A stretch of 39,616 nt of DNA, taken from the NCBI GenBank assembly GCA_029907165.1, contig JARYMK010000006.1, forward strand, positions 1 to 39,616, read 5' to 3'. The position numbers were made by a program, and so were the translations under genes. Below the pieces are notes generated by a model, which saw nothing but the letters and a program-made list of their open reading frames with translations, was not told the DNA's origin and did not search any database. This DNA comes from Anaerolineae bacterium. Lineage in GTDB: Bacteria > Chloroflexota > Anaerolineae > DTLA01. Shown here piece after piece: positions 7,938-14,803 of this stretch. Each line of letters starts with the position of its first letter. Position 1 is the first letter of the stretch.

Positions 7938-9713
7938 TCACTGCGTCGCTTGCCGCTGTGGCTCCGCCCACAGGGACAGGGCGTTGCCCTGAATCTCCCA
8001 CAGGTGGCGGTACAGCCCGTCGCGGGCCATCAGTTCCTCGTGGGTTCCCTGCTCCACGATGCGGCTTTCGTCCAGCACCACGATTTTGTCCGCGTTCCGG
8101 ACCGTGGACAGGCGGTGCGCGATGACAATCGTCGTGCGCCCCTGCATCAACCGCTCCAGCGCCTGCTGGATGAGAGCCTCGGTCTCGGTATCCACCGACG
8201 AAGTCGCCTCGTCCAGTATGAGGATGGGCGCGTCCTTGAGCACCGCCCGCGCGATGGCGAGCCGCTGCCGCTGCCCGCCCGACAGTTTCACGCCGCGCTC
8301 GCCGATGAGGGTGTCGTACCCATCGGGCAGTTGCGCGATGAACTCGTGGGCGTTGGCGATTTGGGCCGCGCGAATCATCTCCTCTTCGGTCGCGTCGGGG
8401 CGGCCAAACAGGATGTTCTCGCGCACGGTTCCGTGGAACAGGAACACGTCCTGCAAAACGATGCTGATCTGCTGGCGCAGGCTCTTGAGCGTCAGGTCGC
8501 GGATGTCGTGGCCGTCCAGGGTGATGCGCCCCTCGCAGACGTCGTAGAACCGTGGGATGAGGCTTGCCAGCGTCGTCTTGCCCACGCCCGTGGGCCCCAC
8601 CAGCGCGACGACAGTCCCGGGCGCGATGTGCAGATTGATGCCGTCCAGCACCTTATCGCCGGGCCGGTACCAGAAACTCACGTTCTCAAAGCGGATTTCG
8701 CCGCGCGCCCGCCCCTTGAGTTCCACCGCGTCGGGCCTGTCCACCATGTCCGGTTGCTGGGCCAGGAGTTCGCTCACGCGCTCTGCGCCGGCCAGCGACT
8801 GCTGCACGCTCTCCCACACGCCGCTCAGGGCGCGCACGGGCTGGTAGAACATCTCCAGGTATAGGAAGAACGCCACCAGGTCGGCCAGGGGCAGCGCCTG
8901 CTTCAGCACCAGTTGCCCGCCGAAGTACACCAGCACGATGGTGCCCAGCGACGAGGCGAACTCCACGAACGGGTGGAACATGGCCATCAGGCGCAGGGCC
9001 CGGAGCAGCGAGTCGCGGTACTTGACGATGTGCCCCCAGATGTGGGCCGCCTCGGCGTCCTCGCGTGTGAACGCCTTGATCTCGCGGATGCCCGACAGGT
9101 TGTCGTTCAGCGCGGCGTTGAGTTCGCCCAGTTCCACCTGCCGCGCGCGGAACGCCGGCCGCACGTAGCGCGTGATTCCCCGCATCGCCAGCGCAATGAG
9201 CGGGATGGGAATCATGCTCAGGAGCGTCAACTGCCAACTCATGCTGAGCAGCACCGCGGTTACGCCGATGAACATCAGGACGTTGACCAGCGCGTCGGGC
9301 ACTGCGTGGGCAATCAACTGCTCCAGCAAGTCCGAGTCGTTGACCACCCGCGACATCAACTGCCCGGTCTGCTTGTCCTCGTAGAAGCGCAGCGACAACC
9401 GTTGCAGGTGCCGGTACAGGTCGGCGCGAACATCGGCAACCACGTTCCAGCCCGCCACGTGGGCCATGTAACTGCGCAGGAAACTGAAGAAGCCCCGCGC
9501 CACGAAGACCGCCAGAGCCAGCAGGGCCAGCCGGGTAACCGTGCGCATGGTCTCCGGCCCCGCGCCGGGTTCGGTAACGGCGGCAATCATCGTCTTGACG
9601 ATCCACGGCGCGACCAGTTGCACGCCCACCAGGGCCAACATGCTCGCGATGGTGATCGCCAGCGCCCGCGAGTAGCGGCGGGCGCATCGGAATGCAAACC
9701 GAAGGGATTTCAC
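7938..9713 (-). CDS. ABC transporter, fused permease-ATPase (half-transporter)
   Basis: A type-1 (ABCB/MsbA-like) exporter half. About six TM helices in the first 320 residues are followed by an ATPase with Walker A GPTGVGKTT, ABC signature LSGGQRQR, Walker B ILILDEATSS and the switch His in VIAHRLST. I prefer GTG at 9713 (591 residues) over the tracked ATG at 9842. GGAGG sits 8 bases upstream of the GTG, and the extra 43 residues look non-coding. It probably works as a homodimer exporting a lipid, peptide or drug. A promoter at 9749-9776 and a nested palindrome at 9789-9827 lie upstream. As neighbour of a possible RiPP-like locus it could be an exporter, but it is on the other strand. Confidence 0.93.
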   Translation of the reverse strand: MKSLRFAFRCARRYSRALAITIASMLALVGVQLVAPWIVKTMIAAVTEPGAGPETMRTVTRLALLALAVFVARGFFSFLRSYMAHVAGWNVVADVRADLYRHLQRLSLRFYEDKQTGQLMSRVVNDSDLLEQLIAHAVPDALVNVLMFIGVTAVLLSMSWQLTLLSMIPIPLIALAMRGITRYVRPAFRARQVELGELNAALNDNLSGIREIKAFTREDAEAAHIWGHIVKYRDSLLRALRLMAMFHPFVEFASSLGTIVLVYFGGQLVLKQALPLADLVAFFLYLEMFYQPVRALSGVWESVQQSLAGAERVSELLAQQPDMVDRPDAVELKGRARGEIRFENVSFWYRPGDKVLDGINLHIAPGTVVALVGPTGVGKTTLASLIPRFYDVCEGRITLDGHDIRDLTLKSLRQQISIVLQDVFLFHGTVRENILFGRPDATEEEMIRAAQIANAHEFIAQLPDGYDTLIGERGVKLSGGQRQRLAIARAVLKDAPILILDEATSSVDTETEALIQQALERLMQGRTTIVIAHRLSTVRNADKIVVLDESRIVEQGTHEELMARDGLYRHLWEIQGNALSLWAEPQRQATQ

Positions 9714-9748
9714 GGGAATGTCCTCCAACTCGCAGGAACTACGGCGCA

Positions 9749-9776
9749 AGTTTACCACCAAACCGCAGGCGGGCAA
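9749..9776 (-). promoter_or_regulatory. promoter of the ABC transporter gene
   Basis: On the minus strand, TTGCCC (9771-9776) and TAAACT (9749-9754) have a 16-base spacer and lie about 36 bases upstream of the GTG start. Confidence 0.5.
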
Positions 9777-9788
9777 AAGGCGCGTTCC

Positions 9789-9827
9789 TGTACGTGTTAC
9801 GCACCTCGCAGGTACGTCGCACGTACA
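9789..9827. promoter_or_regulatory. nested palindrome upstream of the ABC transporter promoter
   Basis: Outer arms TGTACGTG (9789-9796) and CACGTACA (9820-9827) enclose inner arms ACCT and AGGT around CGC, with symmetrical 6-base gaps. The element sits just upstream of the -35 box, between the CPBP stop and the transporter promoter. It could be an operator or a small hairpin; no regulator gene is adjacent. Confidence 0.45.
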
Positions 9828-9858
9828 CAAATGCTGTGCCATTCTGCGTAGATACCTG

Positions 9859-10554
9859 CTACAGCGCCAGATTGTGCAGCGCGTGAATCAGGAACGACGG
9901 CAGCAGGCTCCGCGTCTTGGCAAAGACCACGCCCAGCAGCATGCCCAGAACCGTCAGGGACGCCACCGAGAGGATATCCACCGACGCCGCTGCTTTGCCA
10001 GGGACCAAGTAGTGTACGTAGTAGTGATAGAAGCCAAAGACTAGTCCCGACACCACCCATGACCGCGCGGCTCCCAGCGCCGACTCCAGCCGGGTCTGGA
10101 TCACGCCGCGGAACATCGCCTCTTCCAGGAGTGCAAAGAGGAGGCTGTTGGAGACGAAAGTCTGCAAGTTGAATTGATAGCCTCTGCCCTGCGCAATGGG
10201 CCATGCCAGCCGCGCGACCAGATACAGCGCCAGCAGGACCGCTACCCACGCCAGCGCCCGCTTGTTCTGAGGCATGCGAAAGCCTATGGCAGACAGCGAG
10301 CGCCGCCGCACGATCCACTCCATGATTGGAGGAGCGATCAGCAGAAATGCCAGATAGGCGCTGATCCAGCCGGAGAACCAGAACAGGTTGAACTTGATGA
10401 ACGGGACGATGAGCAGGCCAATGATGACAAGGGCCACTTCCAGGTATTCCCTGGCAGGCCTGCGGGTGGGGGCGAGGGCGGCGGAATACTTGCCGCGCTG
10501 GATCAGCACGATGAACACCGAGTGGATGGCGATCAATGCGATAGATGTGCCCAT
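9859..10554 (-). CDS. CPBP-family intramembrane metalloprotease
   Basis: The 231-residue, very hydrophobic protein (about 6-7 TM helices) carries the three CPBP/Abi motifs: EEAMFRG (glutamate pair and Arg), FGFYHYY (His) and HALHN near the C-terminus. The family (Rce1/CAAX-protease-like) cleaves membrane-bound peptides, and bacterial members are often linked to bacteriocin self-immunity or peptide maturation. GGGGGTGA precedes the ATG. It lies 53 bases downstream of the LysM gene and 145 bases upstream of the ABC exporter on the same strand. Confidence 0.9.
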   Translation of the reverse strand: MGTSIALIAIHSVFIVLIQRGKYSAALAPTRRPAREYLEVALVIIGLLIVPFIKFNLFWFSGWISAYLAFLLIAPPIMEWIVRRRSLSAIGFRMPQNKRALAWVAVLLALYLVARLAWPIAQGRGYQFNLQTFVSNSLLFALLEEAMFRGVIQTRLESALGAARSWVVSGLVFGFYHYYVHYLVPGKAAASVDILSVASLTVLGMLLGVVFAKTRSLLPSFLIHALHNLAL

Positions 10555-10607
10555 TGAATCACCCCCTGCAGCACAACTCTGGGCAGACGACAGAACCTGC
10601 CCCTATC

Positions 10608-11621
10608 TCAATACCACTCCAGCCAGCGCGTTTCGCCCGCGGGCACGAGGACAGCCCCCTTGCCCGGCGCCGCGCCCTCTTGCCGCATGACCAGCACCTG
10701 CCAGGCCAGGCGGTGATCGGCGGCGTCGGCGGGCGGGCGCAGTTCGGCAGGCAGCCGCCATGCGTTAGCCTTCGTCCAGTGTTCGCCTACGACATCGTCG
10801 CCCCGGTACACGCGCACCACGTACCACTCGTCGGCGGCCAGCAGCCCCACCGAGGCCCACTGCACGAACACGTTCGCCCTATCGCCGCGGTATACCGTCC
10901 CGTCGGGCGGCCACAGCAGGGCGGGCGCAGGGTACGGTGGGCCGGGCGTGGGCGTGCTGGTGGGGCGGAATGTGGGCGTCGGTAGCGGCGTGGGCGTGCC
11001 CGCCGGGATGATGATCGTCTGCCCCACGCGCAGGAGCGACGGGTCTTTGATGTTGTTGCGGCTCATCAGCAGGTTGACACTGGTGTTGAACTTCTTAGCG
11101 ATGCCTGACAGGGTGTCGCCCGACTCCACGGTGTACGCCTGCTCGCCAGGGGCCAGCGGGGGCGCGCCCGTGGCCGATGGCGTGCTCGCGGGCAGCGTCG
11201 CCTGCTGGGGCTGCGTCGCGGCAGGCTCCGGCGTCGGCGTCGGGCGCGGGATGATCAACTCCTGGCCGATGCGGATGATGGAGTCCGCCTGCAACCCGTT
11301 GGCCTCCAGGACGGCGCGCTCCGAGACCCCGTACTGCTTGGCGATGATCCCCACCGACTCGCCCTTCTGCACGATGTGGATGATGGGCGGCAGGGGCGTG
11401 AACGTCTGGGTGGGCGTCGCCGTGGCCGTGGGCGAAGGCGTGCGCGTCGGGCGGGGCGATGGCGATGGCGACTCTGCCGCCGCAGTCGCCGCCGGCGTGG
11501 GCGATGCCACCGTCGGCTGTTCCGCCGCCCTAGGCAGAATCGCCGCCAGTGCAGTCAGGGCCACCAGGGCCGCCAGCACCAGGGCAATGGGCAAAGCCGA
11601 TTCGCGTTGTCGCGCGTCCAT
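10608..11621 (-). CDS. LysM-repeat cell-wall protein
   Basis: The 337-residue protein starts with a signal-anchor helix (about residues 9-30). A Pro/Thr/Ser-rich linker, two LysM domains (about 81-125 and 162-206, each with the VxxGxSxxxIA-type core and an IIP end) and a second Pro/Thr linker follow. It ends in a roughly 110-residue beta-rich domain ([21 protein letters not shown]). LysM binds N-acetylglucosamine-containing wall polymers. The terminal domain resembles those of other Anaerolineae wall proteins but I cannot name it. GGGGGA stands just before the ATG, 6 bases after the HD-domain stop, so the two genes are probably cotranscribed. Confidence 0.88.
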   Translation of the reverse strand: MDARQRESALPIALVLAALVALTALAAILPRAAEQPTVASPTPAATAAAESPSPSPRPTRTPSPTATATPTQTFTPLPPIIHIVQKGESVGIIAKQYGVSERAVLEANGLQADSIIRIGQELIIPRPTPTPEPAATQPQQATLPASTPSATGAPPLAPGEQAYTVESGDTLSGIAKKFNTSVNLLMSRNNIKDPSLLRVGQTIIIPAGTPTPLPTPTFRPTSTPTPGPPYPAPALLWPPDGTVYRGDRANVFVQWASVGLLAADEWYVVRVYRGDDVVGEHWTKANAWRLPAELRPPADAADHRLAWQVLVMRQEGAAPGKGAVLVPAGETRWLEWY

Positions 11622-11627
11622 GTCCCC

Positions 11628-12209
11628 CTAACCCTGGGCGAGCGAGCCGTCAATGCCCAACGGAGCGGCCACCGACTTGAGCGCGTCAATCACGGTGGCG
11701 ATGTGTTCGTCCAGGTCCACGCCCAGTTCCGCCGCACCCTGCTCAATCTCCTCGCGGTTGACAGCGCGCGCGAAGGCCTTGTCCTTCCACTTCTTGCGGA
11801 CCGACTTCACCTCCACGTCGGCGATGTTCTTGCTAGGGCGCACCAGGGCCACCGCGATGACCAGGCCCGTGAGTTCATCCACGGCGAACAGGGCCTTCTC
11901 CAGGGGCGTCTGGCGCGGGACGCCGCTATAGTTGGCGTGGGAACGCACCGCGCGCACGATTTCCGCGGGCCAGCCCATGTCCTCCAGCATCTGCGCGCCA
12001 AAGAACGGGTGCCCGTCGGGTCCCATCGTCGGGTGCTCCTCGTAGTCCAGGTCGTGGATAAGGCCCACGATTCCCCACAGGTCCTCGTCCTCGCCAAACT
12101 TGCGGGCGTAGGCGCGCATGGCCGCCTCCACGGCGATGGCGTGCTTGATGTGCTCGGGTTCCTTGTTGTGCTCGTTGAGCAACCGCCAGGCTTCCTCTCG
12201 TGTTACCAT
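11628..12209 (-). CDS. HD-domain metal-dependent hydrolase
   Basis: The 193-residue protein has the HD-domain arrangement: EHIKHAIAVEAAM (first His), LWGIVGLIHDLDYEEHP (the HD pair), then further His residues (GHPFFGAQML, VRSHANYSG). This is the HDIG-type phosphohydrolase fold seen in many small bacterial proteins; the substrate is unknown. I moved the start from 12257 to the ATG at 12209. AAGGGGTG sits a few bases upstream of it, and the 16 extra codons are read through a dispersed repeat (12223-12258). Confidence 0.85.
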   Translation of the reverse strand: MVTREEAWRLLNEHNKEPEHIKHAIAVEAAMRAYARKFGEDEDLWGIVGLIHDLDYEEHPTMGPDGHPFFGAQMLEDMGWPAEIVRAVRSHANYSGVPRQTPLEKALFAVDELTGLVIAVALVRPSKNIADVEVKSVRKKWKDKAFARAVNREEIEQGAAELGVDLDEHIATVIDALKSVAAPLGIDGSLAQG

Positions 12210-12222
12210 GTTCACCCCTTCT

Positions 12223-12258
12223 GTCCTTCTGAGCGGCGAAGCCGCGAAGAATCTCATG
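12223..12258. repeat. dispersed CATTCTGAG-type repeat
   Basis: CTTCTGAGCGGCGAAGCCGC followed by GAAGAATCTCAT matches the copies at 38690-38724 in arrangement (TTCTGAG, GC-rich hairpin centre, CGAAGAATC). It lies immediately upstream of the HD-domain gene's SD sequence. Confidence 0.6.
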
Positions 12259-12307
12259 TAGCCGGTTGCGATTCACCTGCGTAAATGACAAGGGCAGGGG
12301 CTCCATG

Positions 12308-12335
12308 CCCTCACCCTAACCCTCTCCCATGGGGC
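12308..12335. repeat. dispersed CCCTCACCCTAACCC repeat overlapping a gene end
   Basis: CCCTCACCCTAACCCTCTCC then CATGGGG is one copy of a repeat family; the second is at 30383-30418. The stop codon and last three codons of the glycosyltransferase (12316-13434) lie inside it. Confidence 0.65.
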
Positions 12336-13434
12336 GAAGGGACTGTCGCCGCCGCGCGAGTTGCTGCTCCACGAAGGCCGCGAGTTGCCTCCGAAACTGC
12401 TCCACGCTGAAGCGGGCGGCATTGGCCCGCAACACGTCGGCGTCAAACTCCGCCTGCTCGCACCGCGCCACGGCCTCCATCAGCGATTCGGGCGTCTGCT
12501 CGCGGAACAGGATGCCGGTGCGCCCGTCCTGCACGGTGTCCAGCGCGCCGCCGCCGGCGAAGGCGATGACGGGCCGCCCCGCCGCCTGCGCCTCCACGGG
12601 CGTGATGCCGAAATCCTCCAGCCCCGGGAAGATCAGCGCCCGGCACCGCGCCATGTGATCGCGGACCTGTTCAAATGGTAGCCGCCCCAGGAAGGTAACG
12701 TTGGGCCGGGCCAGGGCCTCCAGCGCCTTGCGGTCGCGCCCCTCGCCGATGATGACTAGCGGCCTGCCCAGGCGGTTGAACGCCTCCACTGCCAGGTCTA
12801 TCCGTTTGTACGGCACGAGGCGCGACACGACGAGGTAGTAGTCGTCGTGCTTTGCGGCCGGCTCAAACCGCTCGGTGTGCACTGGCGGGTAAATGACCAC
12901 CGAGTCGCGCCGGTAGTATTTGGCGATGCGCTGGCGTACCGCCTCGGAGATGGCGACGAACGCATCCACGCGGTCCGCCGCCAGCCGGTCCCACATCCGC
13001 AATTGCGCCAGGAACGGCACCAGCGCCGCCTGGGCCAGTTTCCCCAGTCCCTCGCGGCGGATGTAGTTGGCGGTGTCCCACAGGTAGCGCGTGGGCGTCA
13101 GGCAGTAGCAGATGTGCAACGTCTCCGGCGGCGTGATGATGCCGTGGCAGAAACCGCTCTTGTTGCTGATGACCACATCGTACCCTGCAAAGTCAAACCG
13201 CTCAAAGGCCAGCGGGTAGAAGGGCAGGAATACCTGGTGTTTGCGCTTCACCAGGGGCCAGCGGTCCATAAACGACGTGCGGATGTCCCAGTGCCTGTAC
13301 GCATCCGGCATGCGTTCGCGCCAGTAGATGGATGTGTAGAGTGGGGCATCCGGATACATGTCCATCAGGACTTCCAGGACCCCCTCGGCTCCGCCCATCT
13401 GGTTCAGCCAGTCGTGGACAATGGCGACGTTCAC
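12316..13434 (-). CDS. GT4-family glycosyltransferase
   Basis: The 372-residue protein has the two-Rossmann GT-B fold of family 4. The N-terminal half begins VAIVHDWLNQMGGAEGVLEVL. The nucleotide-sugar half contains YYLVVSRLVPYKRIDLAVEAF, LVIIGEGRDRKAL and the EX7E motif EDFGITPVEAQAAGRPVIAF. It probably transfers a sugar from a nucleotide donor to a lipid-linked or surface glycan, at the cytoplasmic face. The end of the gene (MGEG-stop) runs into a dispersed repeat. Promoter TTGCCC-17-TATACT lies about 55 bases upstream. Confidence 0.92.
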   Translation of the reverse strand: MNVAIVHDWLNQMGGAEGVLEVLMDMYPDAPLYTSIYWRERMPDAYRHWDIRTSFMDRWPLVKRKHQVFLPFYPLAFERFDFAGYDVVISNKSGFCHGIITPPETLHICYCLTPTRYLWDTANYIRREGLGKLAQAALVPFLAQLRMWDRLAADRVDAFVAISEAVRQRIAKYYRRDSVVIYPPVHTERFEPAAKHDDYYLVVSRLVPYKRIDLAVEAFNRLGRPLVIIGEGRDRKALEALARPNVTFLGRLPFEQVRDHMARCRALIFPGLEDFGITPVEAQAAGRPVIAFAGGGALDTVQDGRTGILFREQTPESLMEAVARCEQAEFDADVLRANAARFSVEQFRRQLAAFVEQQLARRRQSLRPMGEG

Positions 13435-13487
13435 GAGTCCCCCTCAGAGACAGGCGCGGGCCCGATTTGCGGCCCGCATCGCGCGGC

Positions 13488-13516
13488 AGTATATCATAAC
13501 CCGCGAGGCAGGGCAA
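13488..13516 (-). promoter_or_regulatory. promoter of the GT4 gene
   Basis: On the minus strand, TTGCCC (13511-13516) and TATACT (13488-13493) are 17 bases apart, 54 bases upstream of the glycosyltransferase ATG. Confidence 0.6.
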
Positions 13517-13529
13517 GCGCGGCGGGGGT

Positions 13530-13558
13530 TTGACACCCACGCGCTGCCTGGCTACCAT
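13530..13558 (+). promoter_or_regulatory. promoter of the GNAT gene
   Basis: A perfect TTGACA (13530-13535) and TACCAT (13553-13558) have a 17-base spacer. The region is divergent to the glycosyltransferase promoter at 13488-13516. Confidence 0.6.
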
Positions 13559-13649
13559 TCGGGCAGGATTCACTCAAGCGCGGCCGTCAGCCCGTGCCCT
13601 TCAACCGCCCAGGGCGCGAGGCCAGAGGCCGCATCGCGGAGGACTGTCG

Positions 13650-14186
13650 GTGCTGCCGAAGCGGATCACAACGAAAGACGGCAATACGATCACGATCCGC
13701 CACGCGCGCGAATCGGACGCAGCGGCCCTCATCCGTCTTCTGGACGAGGTCTTCGCCGAGGAGGCCTTCATGGTGCGCGCGTCGTTCAACCAGACGCCGG
13801 AGGATGAGCGGGCGTTCATCCGAAGCGTAACGCCGCCCAGCCTGTTCGTGGTGGCCGAGCACAGGGGCGCGCTGGTGGGCTGGCTTTCGCTGTTCCGGCT
13901 CAAGGCCGAGTTCTGCCATCATGTGGCGGAACTGGGCATCGGCGTCCGGAAGGACTACCGCGGCGTCGGCGTCGGGATGGCCCTCATGCGAACGGCCCAG
14001 GAGTGGGCCAAGGCCGTGGGGTTTGAGAAGATCACCCTGGTCGTGCGGGCGTCCAACGCAGTGGCGCGGCGGCTGTACGAGAAGTGCGGCTTCGTGTACG
14101 AAGGCCACCGAATCCGCCAGGTCAAGTACCGCGGCCAGTACGACGACGATTACATGATGGCGTGGTTCGTGGACGCGGGGCCATGA
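13650..14186 (+). CDS. GNAT-family N-acetyltransferase
   Basis: The 178-residue product has the GNAT fold: ITIRHARESDAAALIRLLDE at the N-terminus, the acetyl-CoA pyrophosphate-binding loop VRKDYRGVGVGMALM, and ASNAVARRLYEKCGFVYEG in the last third, the RimI/RimJ-like signature. Substrate unknown. I chose GTG at 13650 (GGAGG, 7-base spacing) instead of the tracked start at 13530. That upstream start would fall on the promoter itself, and the first 40 residues look random. Confidence 0.88.
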   Translation: MLPKRITTKDGNTITIRHARESDAAALIRLLDEVFAEEAFMVRASFNQTPEDERAFIRSVTPPSLFVVAEHRGALVGWLSLFRLKAEFCHHVAELGIGVRKDYRGVGVGMALMRTAQEWAKAVGFEKITLVVRASNAVARRLYEKCGFVYEGHRIRQVKYRGQYDDDYMMAWFVDAGP

Positions 14187-14230
14187 CCCACAGGCCGCGC
14201 GGGTTGACAGGTCCGATTCGCCGCGGCCGA

Positions 14231-14578
14231 TTATCCGGCTGCTTCCAGTTCATCCAGCAGCGCCACGGCCCGGCGCAGGTGCGGGATCACGATAGACCCG
14301 CCCACGACCAGCGCCACCGAGAAGACCTCAAACAGTTCCTCGCGGGTAACGCCTTCCCCCACGCAGCGGATGATGTGGTACGCGATGCAGTCGTCGCACC
14401 GCAGCACCATGGATGCCACCAACCCCAGCATCTCCTTGGTCTTGGTATCCAGCGCGCCCTCGTGATACGTCTGCGTGTCCAGGGCGAAGAACCGCTTGAT
14501 GACGAGGTTGTCCTCCTCCAGGATGCGCTTGTTCATGCGCTCGCGGAATTGCCGAAACTCCTCCAGCCGACTGCCCAT
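14231..14578 (-). CDS. carboxymuconolactone decarboxylase/AhpD-like protein
   Basis: The 115-residue protein matches the CMD/AhpD family: an all-helical domain with the redox motif LRCDDCIAYHI (CxxC followed by His) and KTKEMLGLVASMV before it, then VTREELFEVFSVALVVGG. Members are alkylhydroperoxidase-like or decarboxylases; the CxxC suggests a peroxidase/redox role. GAGGAGC precedes the ATG. The promoter TTGACG-17-TAGACT lies 27-55 bases upstream. The gene is convergent with the GNAT gene. Confidence 0.9.
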   Translation of the reverse strand: MGSRLEEFRQFRERMNKRILEEDNLVIKRFFALDTQTYHEGALDTKTKEMLGLVASMVLRCDDCIAYHIIRCVGEGVTREELFEVFSVALVVGGSIVIPHLRRAVALLDELEAAG

Positions 14579-14604
14579 ACGCGCTCCTCGTGCGAAGTTG
14601 CGCT

Positions 14605-14633
14605 AGTCTAACGCGGGCGCAGAGGGGCGTCAA
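14605..14633 (-). promoter_or_regulatory. promoter of the AhpD-like gene
   Basis: On the minus strand, TTGACG (14628-14633) and TAGACT (14605-14610) are separated by 17 bases, ending 27 bases before the ATG. Confidence 0.65.
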
Positions 14634-14748
14634 GAAGCGTGCCCCACCAACGGAGTCCGGAGACAGTCCACAGGAGATGCGTGGCCGTCAGTCGTCGTAA
14701 GACTTCGGCTTGCCGGAAGGCCAAGCGCGCCTTATGCTCACCAACGCT

Positions 14749-14777
14749 TTGGAAAAACCGTCCGGCGGTGATACAAT
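14749..14777 (+). promoter_or_regulatory. promoter of the pcrA-like gene
   Basis: TTGGAA (14749-14754) and TACAAT (14772-14777) have a 17-base spacer and end 27 bases before the helicase ATG. Confidence 0.6.
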
Positions 14778-14803
14778 GGGAACACCGCGCACAAGGAGAC
14801 CCT

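Noticed and set aside
10570-10615. Hairpin GGGCAG...CTGCCC between LysM and CPBP genes as a terminator
   Set aside because: Short stem, 10-base loop and no T run; an operon reading is equally good.
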